Of a stretch of 47,038 nt of DNA, positions 22,028 through 31,037 are shown piece after piece; within the stretch, counting starts at the first letter, position 1; each line of letters opens with the position of its first letter. The DNA is taken from contig JADHVR010000026.1 of the NCBI GenBank assembly GCA_016783885.1, positions 1 through 47,038 on the forward strand. The letters are read 5' to 3'. The notes under the pieces were generated by a model, which saw only the letters and a list, made by a program, of their open reading frames with translations, did not search any database and was not told the DNA's origin. The position numbers and the translations under genes were made by a program. This DNA comes from Bacteroidales bacterium. Its GTDB lineage: Bacteria; Bacteroidota; Bacteroidia; Bacteroidales; JAADJA01.

Positions 22028-22474
22028 CGCTTTATTACATACCTATATTTGAAATACCAATCCTTTAATTAGACTGATATTTACCTTTTAAAATATTTAT
22101 TTTAATTACATTTTTTAATTCTAAATGTAATTAGTATTCTGCTTATACTTATTACACTCAAACATAATTCCATAAAACCTGAAAACTATTGAATAATCAT
22201 CGGCAAACTACTTACAGTCCTAAGTATTTACGAATATATAAAATTTTAAAACGCAAAATCTAAAACTATAAAATAGCAAAATCTGTTTCAAAGTGGCAAA
22301 AGTATTCTATAATTTGGAAAAGTGTTAAATAAACACAACTTCATTTTCAACAATTTAGGCAAAAGTTACTAACAACATTAGTTAATTCTATCATGGCACA
22401 ATAAAAGTGCCTATAAACTATTCTTTTCTTCAATATCGTGATTCTAAATATTGTCTAAATAATGTTTGGTTAAA
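22028..22474. other. Non-coding gap between the kinase gene and feoAB
   Basis: About 450 nt of very AT-rich DNA upstream of two divergent genes. I see no open frame of note, no RNA gene and no clear Fur-type palindrome. A short phrase, GGCAAAAGT, occurs twice (22304-22312 and 22358-22366). The feoAB promoter begins just after this stretch. Confidence 0.5.
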
Positions 22475-22502
22475 TTGACATTTGATTTTTTAAATATCTT
22501 TG
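22475..22502 (+). promoter_or_regulatory. Bacteroidota promoter for feoAB (TTG-N17-TATCTTTG)
   Basis: TTG at 22475-22477 and TATCTTTG at 22495-22502 are 17 nt apart, and the ATG is 32 nt downstream of the -7 element. It overlaps an upstream ATG (22466) in the same frame, which therefore should not be the real start. Confidence 0.6.
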
Positions 22503-22534
22503 TCGTAATTTATATTAAATCTAAATTAGCATCA

Positions 22535-25072
22535 ATGACTTTACGTGACCTTAAGCAGGGAGAGAAAGGAATTATTACCAAAGTACGTGGCAGGGGAGCT
22601 TTTAGAAAGCGTATCACGGAAATGGGTTTTGTAAAAGGGAAAGTGGTTACTGTTGTTAAAAAAGCTCCGCTTAAAGACCCTATTGAATATAATATTATGG
22701 GGTATGAAATTTCGCTCAGGCATAGTGAAGCTCAGCTTGTTGAAGTTATCACTGTAAAAGAAACAAAAAATCTTAAAAATCAAAATAAAGACAAAGACTT
22801 TAACGGGATTATTGATGAGAAGCTTTTAAAAACCACTGCACGTAAAAAAGGACAAGTTATTGATGTTGCCCTTGTAGGTAATCCGAATTCAGGGAAAACA
22901 ACCATTTTTAATTATGCTTCCAGATCAAAGGAGCATGTGGGTAATTACGGTGGTGTAACTGTCGATTCAAAACAGGCAAAATTCAAATTAGACGGATATA
23001 CACTAAATATAATTGACCTGCCTGGAACATATTCCATGACTGCCTATTCGCCTGAAGAACTCTATGTAAGAAAATATATACTCGGATTTCATCCTGATAT
23101 TGTAATAAACGTAATCGATGCTTCTAACCTTGAAAGGAATCTATTCCTTACTACGCAACTCATCGACATGGATATAAAGGTAATTGTTGCGCTGAATATG
23201 TTTGACGAATTACAGCAAAAAGGTGATAAATTTGATTATGAAAGTCTCGGTAAAATGATAGGGATTCCTTTTGTTCCTACAGTAGGCTCAAAAGGAAAGG
23301 GCATATCGGAACTTTTTAGGAAAGTTATTGAGGTTTATGATGACAAGGAACCGTCGGTAAGACATATTCATATCAATTACGGCAAGGAGGTCGAGGAGTC
23401 AATCGGACATATACAGGAGGAAATCAGGAAAAACAAAGGATTGACCGATCGGGTTTCGTCCAGGTTTTATGCAATCAAACTCCTGGAAAAAGATCAGGGG
23501 TCGCACTTTTCATTATCGCGCACAAAAAACTACCAAATAACAAAAGAAACAGCAGAGGATGAAATCAATAAGCTCGAGTCTCACTTTTTAGACGACAGTG
23601 AAACACTTATTACAGATGCAAAGTACGGATTCATTGCAGGAGCGCTGAAAGAAACTTACCAGCCTAATAAATTCAAAAGGAAACTAAAAACAGATACGGA
23701 GATTATCGATACGTTTATCACACATAAAATTTTCGGATTCCCGATTTTTATTTTCTTTTTATGGTTAATGTTCATGGCAACATTCAGGCTCGGAGAATAT
23801 CCTCAAATCTGGATCGAAGATATTGTAGCTCTTGCCGGTGAAGGATTTAATAATATTATGCCCGATAGCATTTTTAAAGATTTAATCATCAATGGAATAA
23901 TAGGTGGTGTGGGAGGCGTAATTGTTTTTCTTCCGAATATTTTAATCCTTTTCTTCTTTATTTCATTTATGGAAGATACCGGATACATGGCACGTGCTGC
24001 ATTTATAATGGATAAATTAATGCACAAAATAGGACTTCACGGAAAATCTTTTATTCCGCTTATTATGGGATTTGGATGTAATGTTCCTGCGATTATGGCA
24101 ACCCGGACATTGGAAAACAGGAGTGACCGGTTACTCACAATGCTTATAAATCCATTTATGTCGTGCAGCGCACGTTTGCCGGTATATATTTTAATTATTA
24201 GCGCTTTCTTTCATGGAAACGAGGTAACCGCCCTGTTTTCCATATATGCAATCGGTATTTTTTTCGCTATATTTTTTGCTGTTATTTTTAAGAAAACCAT
24301 ATTCAAATCAAAGGAAGCTCCATTTGTTATGGAACTTCCACCTTACAGACTTCCTACATTAAGAACCACGCTCCGGCACATGTGGAATAAAGCTTCACAA
24401 TATATAAAGAAAATGGGTGGTGTTATTATGATAGCTTCCATCATTATTTGGGCATTGGGTTATTTTCCAAGGCATAACGAAAAAGTGGATGAATTTGACC
24501 GGAGAATACGGCAAACCGAATTAGAATATAACGATTTAATAAAAAATGAGCCCCATAATTACGCGGAGACTACAAAACTGAATATTGAAAAGAAGGAGGC
24601 GATTATTAAATTAAATATTGAAAAAGCCGGCTACTTACAGGAAAATTCGTTTATTGGCAGAATAGGTAAATTTGTTGAGCCGGTTATGTCTCCTTTGGGT
24701 TTTGACTGGAAAATGAGCGTTAGCCTGCTTGCAGGTGTGGCAGCCAAAGAAATTGTTGTGAGTACAATGGGTGTATTATATCAGGCAGAAGCAGACCCCG
24801 GCAATTCATCAGAAACATTGGTTAATAAAATCCAAAGTGCAAGATATACTTATGGTGACAAAACCGGACAGCCTGTTTTTTCAAAGGTAACAGCTTTTGC
24901 CTTTCTGATGTTTATTTTATTGTATTTTCCATGTGTGGCGGTTGTTGCTGCAATACGAAAAGAATCGGGCAACTGGAAATGGGCGCTTTTCATGATCGTT
25001 TATACTACGGCAACAGCCTGGCTTATTGCTTTCCTTGTTAATCAAGCAGGAAGCCTGTTCACATCTCATTAA
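22535..25072 (+). CDS. feoAB: Ferrous iron transporter, FeoA-FeoB fusion
   Basis: An 845-residue protein importing Fe2+. Residues 1 to about 75 are a FeoA SH3-like domain (MTLRDLKQGEKGIITKVRGR, ending EAQLVEV). The FeoB G domain follows with G1 GNPNSGKTT near 115-123, GGVTVDSK, G3 DLPGTYS and G4 NMFDE, then the membrane channel with two gate repeats (GFGCNVPAIMATRTLENRSD, then NPFMSCSARLPVY; and GVAAKEIVVSTMGVLYQ). The residue before GVTV is Gly where most FeoB proteins have NWPGVTVE. An in-frame ATG at 22466 would add 23 residues, but it lies upstream of the promoter at 22475-22502. FeoA-FeoB fusions are common in Bacteroides relatives. The convergent rtcB gene ends 15 nt past its stop. Confidence 0.95.
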   Translation: MTLRDLKQGEKGIITKVRGRGAFRKRITEMGFVKGKVVTVVKKAPLKDPIEYNIMGYEISLRHSEAQLVEVITVKETKNLKNQNKDKDFNGIIDEKLLKTTARKKGQVIDVALVGNPNSGKTTIFNYASRSKEHVGNYGGVTVDSKQAKFKLDGYTLNIIDLPGTYSMTAYSPEELYVRKYILGFHPDIVINVIDASNLERNLFLTTQLIDMDIKVIVALNMFDELQQKGDKFDYESLGKMIGIPFVPTVGSKGKGISELFRKVIEVYDDKEPSVRHIHINYGKEVEESIGHIQEEIRKNKGLTDRVSSRFYAIKLLEKDQGSHFSLSRTKNYQITKETAEDEINKLESHFLDDSETLITDAKYGFIAGALKETYQPNKFKRKLKTDTEIIDTFITHKIFGFPIFIFFLWLMFMATFRLGEYPQIWIEDIVALAGEGFNNIMPDSIFKDLIINGIIGGVGGVIVFLPNILILFFFISFMEDTGYMARAAFIMDKLMHKIGLHGKSFIPLIMGFGCNVPAIMATRTLENRSDRLLTMLINPFMSCSARLPVYILIISAFFHGNEVTALFSIYAIGIFFAIFFAVIFKKTIFKSKEAPFVMELPPYRLPTLRTTLRHMWNKASQYIKKMGGVIMIASIIIWALGYFPRHNEKVDEFDRRIRQTELEYNDLIKNEPHNYAETTKLNIEKKEAIIKLNIEKAGYLQENSFIGRIGKFVEPVMSPLGFDWKMSVSLLAGVAAKEIVVSTMGVLYQAEADPGNSSETLVNKIQSARYTYGDKTGQPVFSKVTAFAFLMFILLYFPCVAVVAAIRKESGNWKWALFMIVYTTATAWLIAFLVNQAGSLFTSH

Positions 25073-25087
25073 TTTCACCTATTAAAT

Positions 25088-26551
25088 CTATCTTCTCCAC
25101 CTTTCGGGTTCTGCCATTCTCACAATTTTCGGAGTGAAAGTAGCAAGAATGTCAACCAGGCTTTTTTGGTACGACATAACCTGGTCAATATCCTTATATA
25201 CTATAGGAGCCTCGTCCACATGTCCGCCTATTAATTCAATGCCTGCATCAGCAATCATTTTTTGCAGGTCATTTTTAGTTATTTTCTTAGTTGCCTGTTT
25301 TCTTGATAAAACCCTGCCTGCTCCGTGTGAAGATGAATTAAGGCTGGAAGGATTGGATTTGCCGCGAATAATAAAGCCATGTCTCGTCATTGAGCCGGGG
25401 ATAATACCAATATTTTCCTTTGCAGCAGGAGTGGCTCCCTTACGATGGACAATCACTTCCGTTCCGTCTTCCAGCTTTTCTTTCCATGCAAAATTGTGAT
25501 GATTTTCTATCATCCTCAATGGTTTCAAACCCAATTCTTTCCAAATTTTATTATGTATTTCATGATGATTATCCGAAGCATAATCGCCGGCAAGATTCAT
25601 TGCAATCCAGTATTCAATCCCTTCTTCCGAATCCAGATCGAGCCACGAAAGATGCTTTGCCTGGTTGGGCAGATTCAGCTTTTGTTTGGCTATATCGGAA
25701 TATATTTTTGCTATGTTAGCGCCAAAGCCCCTTGAACCCGAATGTGACAGCAGGGCTATATATTTTCCTTTCGGGATATTTAACAAGTCATCTTTTCTTG
25801 ATACTTCAAGTATTCCCCATTCAGCAAAATGATTGCCGGCGCCTGATGTTCCGTGCTGACGGTATGCCAGGTCTTTTAAATCCCTGATCACTTTTGTTGC
25901 CTGCCATTCCTTTTTATCAAACAGACGACTGTCAAAGTGATCTTTTGTTTCACTGCCAACACCAAAAACAGTCCTGCTGACAAGGGCTTTCTTTAATTTG
26001 TGTTTTTCCTGTTCAAGTTTTTTAACAGGAATGTCGAAAACCGACATGCACATCCTGCAGGCAATATCAACGCCAACAGCATACGGAATAACAACATTGC
26101 TTTTCGTGGCTAATACTCCACCGATAGGCAAACCGTACCCGACATGGGCATCGGGCATTAAAGCACCTGTCAGTGAAACGGGAAGACTCATAGCAGTGTC
26201 CATTTGTTCCAATACACCCTCTTCAATCTGCTCTTTCCCAAAAATTTTATAGTACAGAGGTTTTTTATGAATGTTAAGGATTTGACTTTCTTCCTTTGGT
26301 TGTAATTTTTTAAGATCCTTTTGGTTTTCTGATTCAATGATTAGTTCAGCCAATGGCTTTAAAGCATCATTCCTGCTCAGAAATGGTTGAGGATTATTAA
26401 TTATTTGTTTAAAAAGAGTTAAGACTTCCTCTTTTTTGTACTGCCCGGTTTTTATCAGCTTTTTTCCGACCCTGCCAAATTTTTTAATAAGCTGAATATC
26501 ATAAATTCCAAGTTTGTTAAAGTCAGCCTGTGTAAGTTTTTCTTTTACCAT
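25088..26551 (-). CDS. rtcB: RNA-splicing ligase RtcB
   Basis: A 487-residue RtcB, which joins RNA 3'-phosphate or 2',3'-cyclic phosphate ends to 5'-OH ends using GTP and Mn2+. Visible active-site blocks are MPDAHVGYGLPIGG (132-145), VGVDIACRM (159-167; D162, C165), HGTSGAGNHFAEWG (H241), LSHSGSRGFG (H270), HHNFAW (351-356), and SSSHGAGRVLSR, whose H409 corresponds to the guanylylated histidine. Length matches the archaeal-type enzyme and exceeds the E. coli protein because of an N-terminal segment of about 110 residues. Its ATG shares a base with the stop of the DUF5689 lipoprotein gene (TAATG at 26553-26549), so translation is probably coupled. No archease or RtcA gene is visible. Confidence 0.93.
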   Translation of the reverse strand: MVKEKLTQADFNKLGIYDIQLIKKFGRVGKKLIKTGQYKKEEVLTLFKQIINNPQPFLSRNDALKPLAELIIESENQKDLKKLQPKEESQILNIHKKPLYYKIFGKEQIEEGVLEQMDTAMSLPVSLTGALMPDAHVGYGLPIGGVLATKSNVVIPYAVGVDIACRMCMSVFDIPVKKLEQEKHKLKKALVSRTVFGVGSETKDHFDSRLFDKKEWQATKVIRDLKDLAYRQHGTSGAGNHFAEWGILEVSRKDDLLNIPKGKYIALLSHSGSRGFGANIAKIYSDIAKQKLNLPNQAKHLSWLDLDSEEGIEYWIAMNLAGDYASDNHHEIHNKIWKELGLKPLRMIENHHNFAWKEKLEDGTEVIVHRKGATPAAKENIGIIPGSMTRHGFIIRGKSNPSSLNSSSHGAGRVLSRKQATKKITKNDLQKMIADAGIELIGGHVDEAPIVYKDIDQVMSYQKSLVDILATFTPKIVRMAEPERWRR

Positions 26552-28338
26552 TATTCTGCTTTCACTTCAATATTGTCAACCCGCCAGGTAGCTGACATAT
26601 CATTGGTTGAAGTATATTGAAATGCCATATAAACATTCTGACCGGTATAAGCTGAAATGTTGACATTGCCTGATTCGGTCCATGTAAAGCTGCCTGTAGA
26701 AAGTGTAGCTGATAATGTAGTCCATGTTGCATTATTAGGATTGCCCATTCCATCATAATCTGTTGAGATTTTTACTACTATTGGGTTTCCGTCATAATTT
26801 CTGGCTGTTTCAAAAGTCAATGTTGCCGATGAATAGGTTGACAAATCCATTGCAGGAGAAATAAGCCAGTCGTTGTTGGTGTGGCTTCCATTTTCAAAGC
26901 CGGTCATTTCAGCGCAAGGAGAATCATCGGGGCCATAATTATTATCACGATCCCACACCTGAGCGCCAAGCAAACTTATCCTTTCCCATCCACCCCAGCT
27001 ATCATCGAAGTTTTCAGAAAATACGGTGGTTCCGCCGCCACCACCGCTATTAATAACTACATCATCTACCCTGATAGAAGTAGATTCTGAATCACTTCCT
27101 TTATATTTAAAAGCGATAGCAACATTTCCGATGAAATCAGCAAGTGAAACGGCTCCTGATTCAACCCAATTATTATCACCGCTACCTGCATTTGCCAAAT
27201 TAGCTGAAATCTCAGTCCATGTTGCTGTTTCAAAGTTAGTGCCATCAAAATCGGTAGAAGCCAGTACGGTAATTGGTTCATTTACTGAATGCGCCCAAAA
27301 AGCCATTGCAGTTTTAAAAGATAATTCTTTATCACCATTTGTGTTAATTACGGGGGGTGTGATAAGCCAGGTTTCCATATCGCTTAATCCGGAGTTATAC
27401 CCGGTTGACTGGGCATATTTTTCACTTTGATAAGTTTTGCCTTGCCATCTTCTATCACCGGCAACTTTAATATTAGTCCAGCCGGTTAAATTCACATCGG
27501 TATAATCTTGCACCGAATCAAAATTCTCATTTACTTCTGCAACAGGATCAATAGGTTCACCGCCACCGCCGCCACATCGGTTGCCGGTAAGCTGAACTTC
27601 ATTAATACTCCTGATCACAAGTTGAGCCTCTCCATTATATACGCTTGCAATGGCAATTAAAGAACCTTTTCCTTTGGGAAGAGTGTCGCCGGCAAAGTTG
27701 GCATAACCACTGGTTCGGGCAATAATAGTATTACCATTACAGTCTTCAAGCATTCTGTTCACATCCTCAAGATTAACAGCATCGGCAAAAGTAGTTCCAA
27801 GCTCAGATTCAACAAATTGAACACTATCCAGTTTTATTGGTGTTGATTGATATGTATCAATTGCCAATGCAATTTGGTCTATTGTAACAACTTCCGGTTC
27901 TATAAAATTATTAGTTTTAATCTTATAGATATTATCTGCAGCACTTAAATTTTGCACCTGGTATAAATCATGATAATCACTCACTGTAGCACCCCGAAGA
28001 AATACTCTAATAGAATCTCCGAGATAAAGACCGCTTGTATAAAAGAAATTTAACTGAATAGCACCGGTTTTATCCTGTACAAATGAACTCTCATAAATAT
28101 TCCCGGAACTTTCATCCATTACAACAGTTGCAAAAAGCGAATAATCATCGGTAAATGTATAAGCACTGCCAAGTTCAATATATATCTGTTTAAGTTCTGC
28201 TATGGTTAGCACCTTTTCAGGATCGTATGGAATTGTGGAATAAGGCGGTTCATCGGGTATTTCTTTTACACAACCGGTTATTAAAATTGCCAATCCTGCT
28301 AATATAACTGCTATTACTGTTATTACTGATCTTTTCAT
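26551..28338 (-). CDS. DUF5689 lipoprotein with two choice-of-anchor J-like domains
   Basis: A 595-residue surface or periplasmic lipoprotein. The signal peptide ends in a lipobox (ILITGC, Cys23). Residues about 35-255 are DUF5689-like, an OB-fold-like region of the kind seen next to extracellular nucleases and receptors: TIAELKQIYIE, then SSFVQDKTGAIQLNF and LYLGDSIRVFLRGATVSDYH. A Gly-rich linker (about 256-261) follows. Then come two jelly-roll domains of the choice-of-anchor J type (about 270-430 and 440-595), both with ETWLITPP- or NDWLISPAMDL-like strands and ending in WRVDNIEV/IRVDDVVI. The gene is 37 nt downstream of the TonB-dependent receptor and 1 nt overlapped with rtcB. It is likely the substrate-binding partner of that receptor. 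Confidence 0.8.
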   Translation of the reverse strand: MKRSVITVIAVILAGLAILITGCVKEIPDEPPYSTIPYDPEKVLTIAELKQIYIELGSAYTFTDDYSLFATVVMDESSGNIYESSFVQDKTGAIQLNFFYTSGLYLGDSIRVFLRGATVSDYHDLYQVQNLSAADNIYKIKTNNFIEPEVVTIDQIALAIDTYQSTPIKLDSVQFVESELGTTFADAVNLEDVNRMLEDCNGNTIIARTSGYANFAGDTLPKGKGSLIAIASVYNGEAQLVIRSINEVQLTGNRCGGGGGEPIDPVAEVNENFDSVQDYTDVNLTGWTNIKVAGDRRWQGKTYQSEKYAQSTGYNSGLSDMETWLITPPVINTNGDKELSFKTAMAFWAHSVNEPITVLASTDFDGTNFETATWTEISANLANAGSGDNNWVESGAVSLADFIGNVAIAFKYKGSDSESTSIRVDDVVINSGGGGGTTVFSENFDDSWGGWERISLLGAQVWDRDNNYGPDDSPCAEMTGFENGSHTNNDWLISPAMDLSTYSSATLTFETARNYDGNPIVVKISTDYDGMGNPNNATWTTLSATLSTGSFTWTESGNVNISAYTGQNVYMAFQYTSTNDMSATWRVDNIEVKAE

Positions 28339-28375
28339 TACTTTATATTTAAGTATTAGTTATTTGAATCAAAAT

Positions 28376-30910
28376 CTAAAATCTAAAATTTACATTGAAA
28401 TAATACTGTCGTCCGTACAGGTAAAAATATTTTGGCGGAAATTTGTCCATATCAAATGGATCATAACGATACTGTTCGAATCCACCGAAAGCAAAATCCT
28501 GGTTGTCTAATATATTATTTACACTAAAGTTTACTGAGATGTAATATTTATAATCAATTCTCCACGATTTTCCGATATACGCATCAATTGTAAAATTTGA
28601 TTTGAATCTTTCCTGTTCTAATACAGTTTCTCTGTAAGGATAATCAGGTGCATAATTGGCAACGGCTTCAGCAGTTCTGCGGTCCGGATTAATATCAATG
28701 TAAATATTATCGTAAAAATTAATATTAAATCCGGCAAAAATGTATTTTGAAGAAAAATATTTTACTCCGGCTGAAACTGCCGTTTGAGGAAACCCGCCAA
28801 CCTTATAATTTTTCAGGTAAACCGTACGATTGCTTAACACCATAGCATTGTTATCAACTGATATGGTAGCTGTGGGGCGTGAATCATAATAATACTCTCC
28901 TGTTGCTAATACGCCAAACAAAGTAAAATTCTGTGATACTTTTCCCTCAATACCTGCTTCCACTCCGTAATGAACTTTATCAACGCCTGTCATCTGATAG
29001 TTTACAAAACTTCGCAAAACATCATGGTAGTAACTCCTGGCATATATCTGTCCAACAAATTTTGTGTAGTAAAGTGTTGCCCTGGCTTTAATATAAGGAG
29101 ACCTGAAAATATAACTTATATCTCCTGCCATTATCTTTTCATTTGTAAGGTTGTCAATAACCTGGTTCCTGGTACGGGGTGAAATATAAGCTGTCCTGAA
29201 AAACGGAGCACGTGTAAGATACATTGCATTTGCATCAACAAAATGCCTTCCGGTTATTTTATATATTGCACCGCCTTTCAACCCATAATTAGTAAAACTT
29301 TGTTTTTCCGAATCGCCGTAAGAATTATCGGGGAATTTTCCGTTTCTCATAAGCCCCGTCCTCCAGAACTGATCGAACGAAAGTTCACCACCAACAAAAA
29401 AATCAACTTTACCATAAGAAAAATCACCCTGGACAAAAAGATTATATTTGTTAATATTACCTGTATAATCATAACCAAATTTATCACCCTCTTTTATTAC
29501 CTGGTTAGGATGATTAAGGTCGTTCTGGGCAGTAATTGGATCAGAAAAATCACGTTCAGCATATTTATCAACATTCAGATAAAAATCACCTCCCAAAAGG
29601 TCATCCACAACTTTAAACTTAAAACCTTTATACCATGAAAGGTTAAGCCCTCCTAAGATAGTAACATTTTCAGTCAGCTCTTTATTCAGATTTATGTTTG
29701 CCCCAAGATGGCTTTTATCATAATGCCTGTCTTCGACAATATAATTTGAAAGATTTCCTGTGTGAGTTTTACCTTCAACTCCGTCAACATCTTCAATAGT
29801 GTACAAATTTTTCCGGTTTACGAAATAAAAGTGGTCCCAGTCGATTTGTCTGAAATTTTTATCATTTTGCCACAAGTCTAATCGTTCCTGAGAAGTGTAG
29901 CCAAGGTATTCTCTATCGTCGCTCGGTAAATTTTTATAATAATCAGGACGAGGATCAGCTACATCGTACCAGTCCAATGCAGTTCCTCCGCCCCTTCCAA
30001 AAGAATAATATACCGAAGAAGTAAGTGTTGTCTTTTCGTTCATTGTCCAGTAATGACTTAAAATAAACATTGGCTGGTGATAATTATTTATCCTGGCATT
30101 CCGTTTTTCACCGTTTTGATAACCCCAGTAAGGATTATAATAGTTTGTTCCGGCTAAGTCATAAGCTTCCTGGACACTGACACCATTTTTACCGCGTTTG
30201 TTTGGTGCACCAAAAGCAATCAATCCTATGCTGTGCGATTTGTTGATTTTTTTCTCAGCAGATATAAAATAGCTCCACGCATCATAAAAAGTTCCTTCAA
30301 CATAGCCTTCCTGTGCCCATCTTCTTGAGCCGGAAAAAGTAAAAGCCCACCCATTGTCCATTAATCCGGTTGAGGCAAGAAACATTAACCTGTTTCTGTA
30401 ACTTCTGTTTGTTGCTGAATAAGTGAATTTTACCCCTTTACTGAAAGATGAAGCCCTGGTGACCATATTTGTTACGCCTCCTATTCCTCCGAAAGTATAT
30501 TTTGAAGATGCAATACCGGTTTCAATTTCTTTATTTCTGACAGCATCATTCAATCCTCCCCAACTCGACCAGTAAGCTCTTCCGGTTTCCATATCATTTA
30601 ACGGAATACCATTTATGAGCACGCTTGTGTTCTCCGAACTGTACCCGCGTATTTTAAACCTTGTTTGTCCAAAGACATAACCGGCAGTTGATACAAAAAT
30701 GTCATGTGAAGATTGCAATAATCCGGATATTCCCTGGTCTATATCGTCATCTTCAAGCTCTGTTGCAAAAACTGTTATTTGAGGAATGTATTCCTTGCTC
30801 GCCTTCATTAACAATGAGTCTTTAGTTTGAATAAACAAAGTGTCTTCCGTTTGAGCAAACAGAAATGCAATATTAATAGTGAATAATAGAAGGATAAATA
30901 TTTTTTTCAT
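28376..30910 (-). CDS. TonB-dependent outer-membrane receptor
   Basis: An 844-residue protein with signal peptide (1 to about 19, ending LFAQ), a plug domain (about 45-170: GISGLLQSSHDIFVSTAGYV, GQTRFKIRGYSSENTSVLIN, PLNDMETGRAYW, TFGGIGGVTNMVTR), and a long beta barrel ending in NVNFRF with the C-terminal aromatic residue of outer-membrane proteins. Receptors of this class import bulky ligands using TonB energy. No N-terminal carboxypeptidase-like domain is present, unlike the other receptor in the window. It heads a minus-strand operon with the DUF5689 lipoprotein and rtcB, and it diverges from a secreted nuclease-family gene. Nucleic-acid fragments or phosphodiesters as ligand are an inference from that context. 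Confidence 0.9.
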   Translation of the reverse strand: MKKIFILLLFTINIAFLFAQTEDTLFIQTKDSLLMKASKEYIPQITVFATELEDDDIDQGISGLLQSSHDIFVSTAGYVFGQTRFKIRGYSSENTSVLINGIPLNDMETGRAYWSSWGGLNDAVRNKEIETGIASSKYTFGGIGGVTNMVTRASSFSKGVKFTYSATNRSYRNRLMFLASTGLMDNGWAFTFSGSRRWAQEGYVEGTFYDAWSYFISAEKKINKSHSIGLIAFGAPNKRGKNGVSVQEAYDLAGTNYYNPYWGYQNGEKRNARINNYHQPMFILSHYWTMNEKTTLTSSVYYSFGRGGGTALDWYDVADPRPDYYKNLPSDDREYLGYTSQERLDLWQNDKNFRQIDWDHFYFVNRKNLYTIEDVDGVEGKTHTGNLSNYIVEDRHYDKSHLGANINLNKELTENVTILGGLNLSWYKGFKFKVVDDLLGGDFYLNVDKYAERDFSDPITAQNDLNHPNQVIKEGDKFGYDYTGNINKYNLFVQGDFSYGKVDFFVGGELSFDQFWRTGLMRNGKFPDNSYGDSEKQSFTNYGLKGGAIYKITGRHFVDANAMYLTRAPFFRTAYISPRTRNQVIDNLTNEKIMAGDISYIFRSPYIKARATLYYTKFVGQIYARSYYHDVLRSFVNYQMTGVDKVHYGVEAGIEGKVSQNFTLFGVLATGEYYYDSRPTATISVDNNAMVLSNRTVYLKNYKVGGFPQTAVSAGVKYFSSKYIFAGFNINFYDNIYIDINPDRRTAEAVANYAPDYPYRETVLEQERFKSNFTIDAYIGKSWRIDYKYYISVNFSVNNILDNQDFAFGGFEQYRYDPFDMDKFPPKYFYLYGRQYYFNVNFRF

Positions 30911-30947
30911 ATTATATATCTTAAAACCGAAAAAAATTGATGGGAAG

Positions 30948-30955
30948 CAAAATTA
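30948..30955 (-). promoter_or_regulatory. -7 promoter element (TAATTTTG) for the receptor operon
   Basis: TAATTTTG on the minus strand, 38 nt upstream of the receptor ATG, in the intergenic region shared with the divergent nuclease gene. No TTG at standard spacing. Confidence 0.45.
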
Positions 30956-30990
30956 ATTAAAATGCTTTACTAAAGAACGAATATTAATAA

Positions 30991-30998
30991 TATTTTTG
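30991..30998 (+). promoter_or_regulatory. -7 promoter element (TATTTTTG) for the nuclease-family gene
   Basis: TATTTTTG on the plus strand, 39 nt before ATG 31038. It overlaps an upstream in-frame ATG at 30996, which argues for the 31038 start. The two divergent -7 elements are about 35 bp apart. Confidence 0.45.
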
Positions 30999-31037
30999 TT
31001 TTTTGAAATTTATACAGATACACTTAAATATTTTAAA

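Noticed and set aside
22028..22474. Riboswitch or Fur box before feoAB
   Set aside because: I looked for conserved riboswitch cores and for a 19-bp inverted repeat of the Fur type and saw neither.
22466..22534. N-terminal extension of FeoAB
   Set aside because: It would start upstream of the promoter elements at 22475-22502, and the FeoA domain begins exactly at the ATG 22535.
25420..25735. Plus-strand open frames within rtcB
   Set aside because: They overlap strongly conserved RtcB coding sequence on the other strand and encode nothing recognisable.
30996..31037. Upstream start for the EEP-family gene
   Set aside because: It overlaps the -7 element and would put charged residues ahead of a standard signal peptide that begins at 31038.
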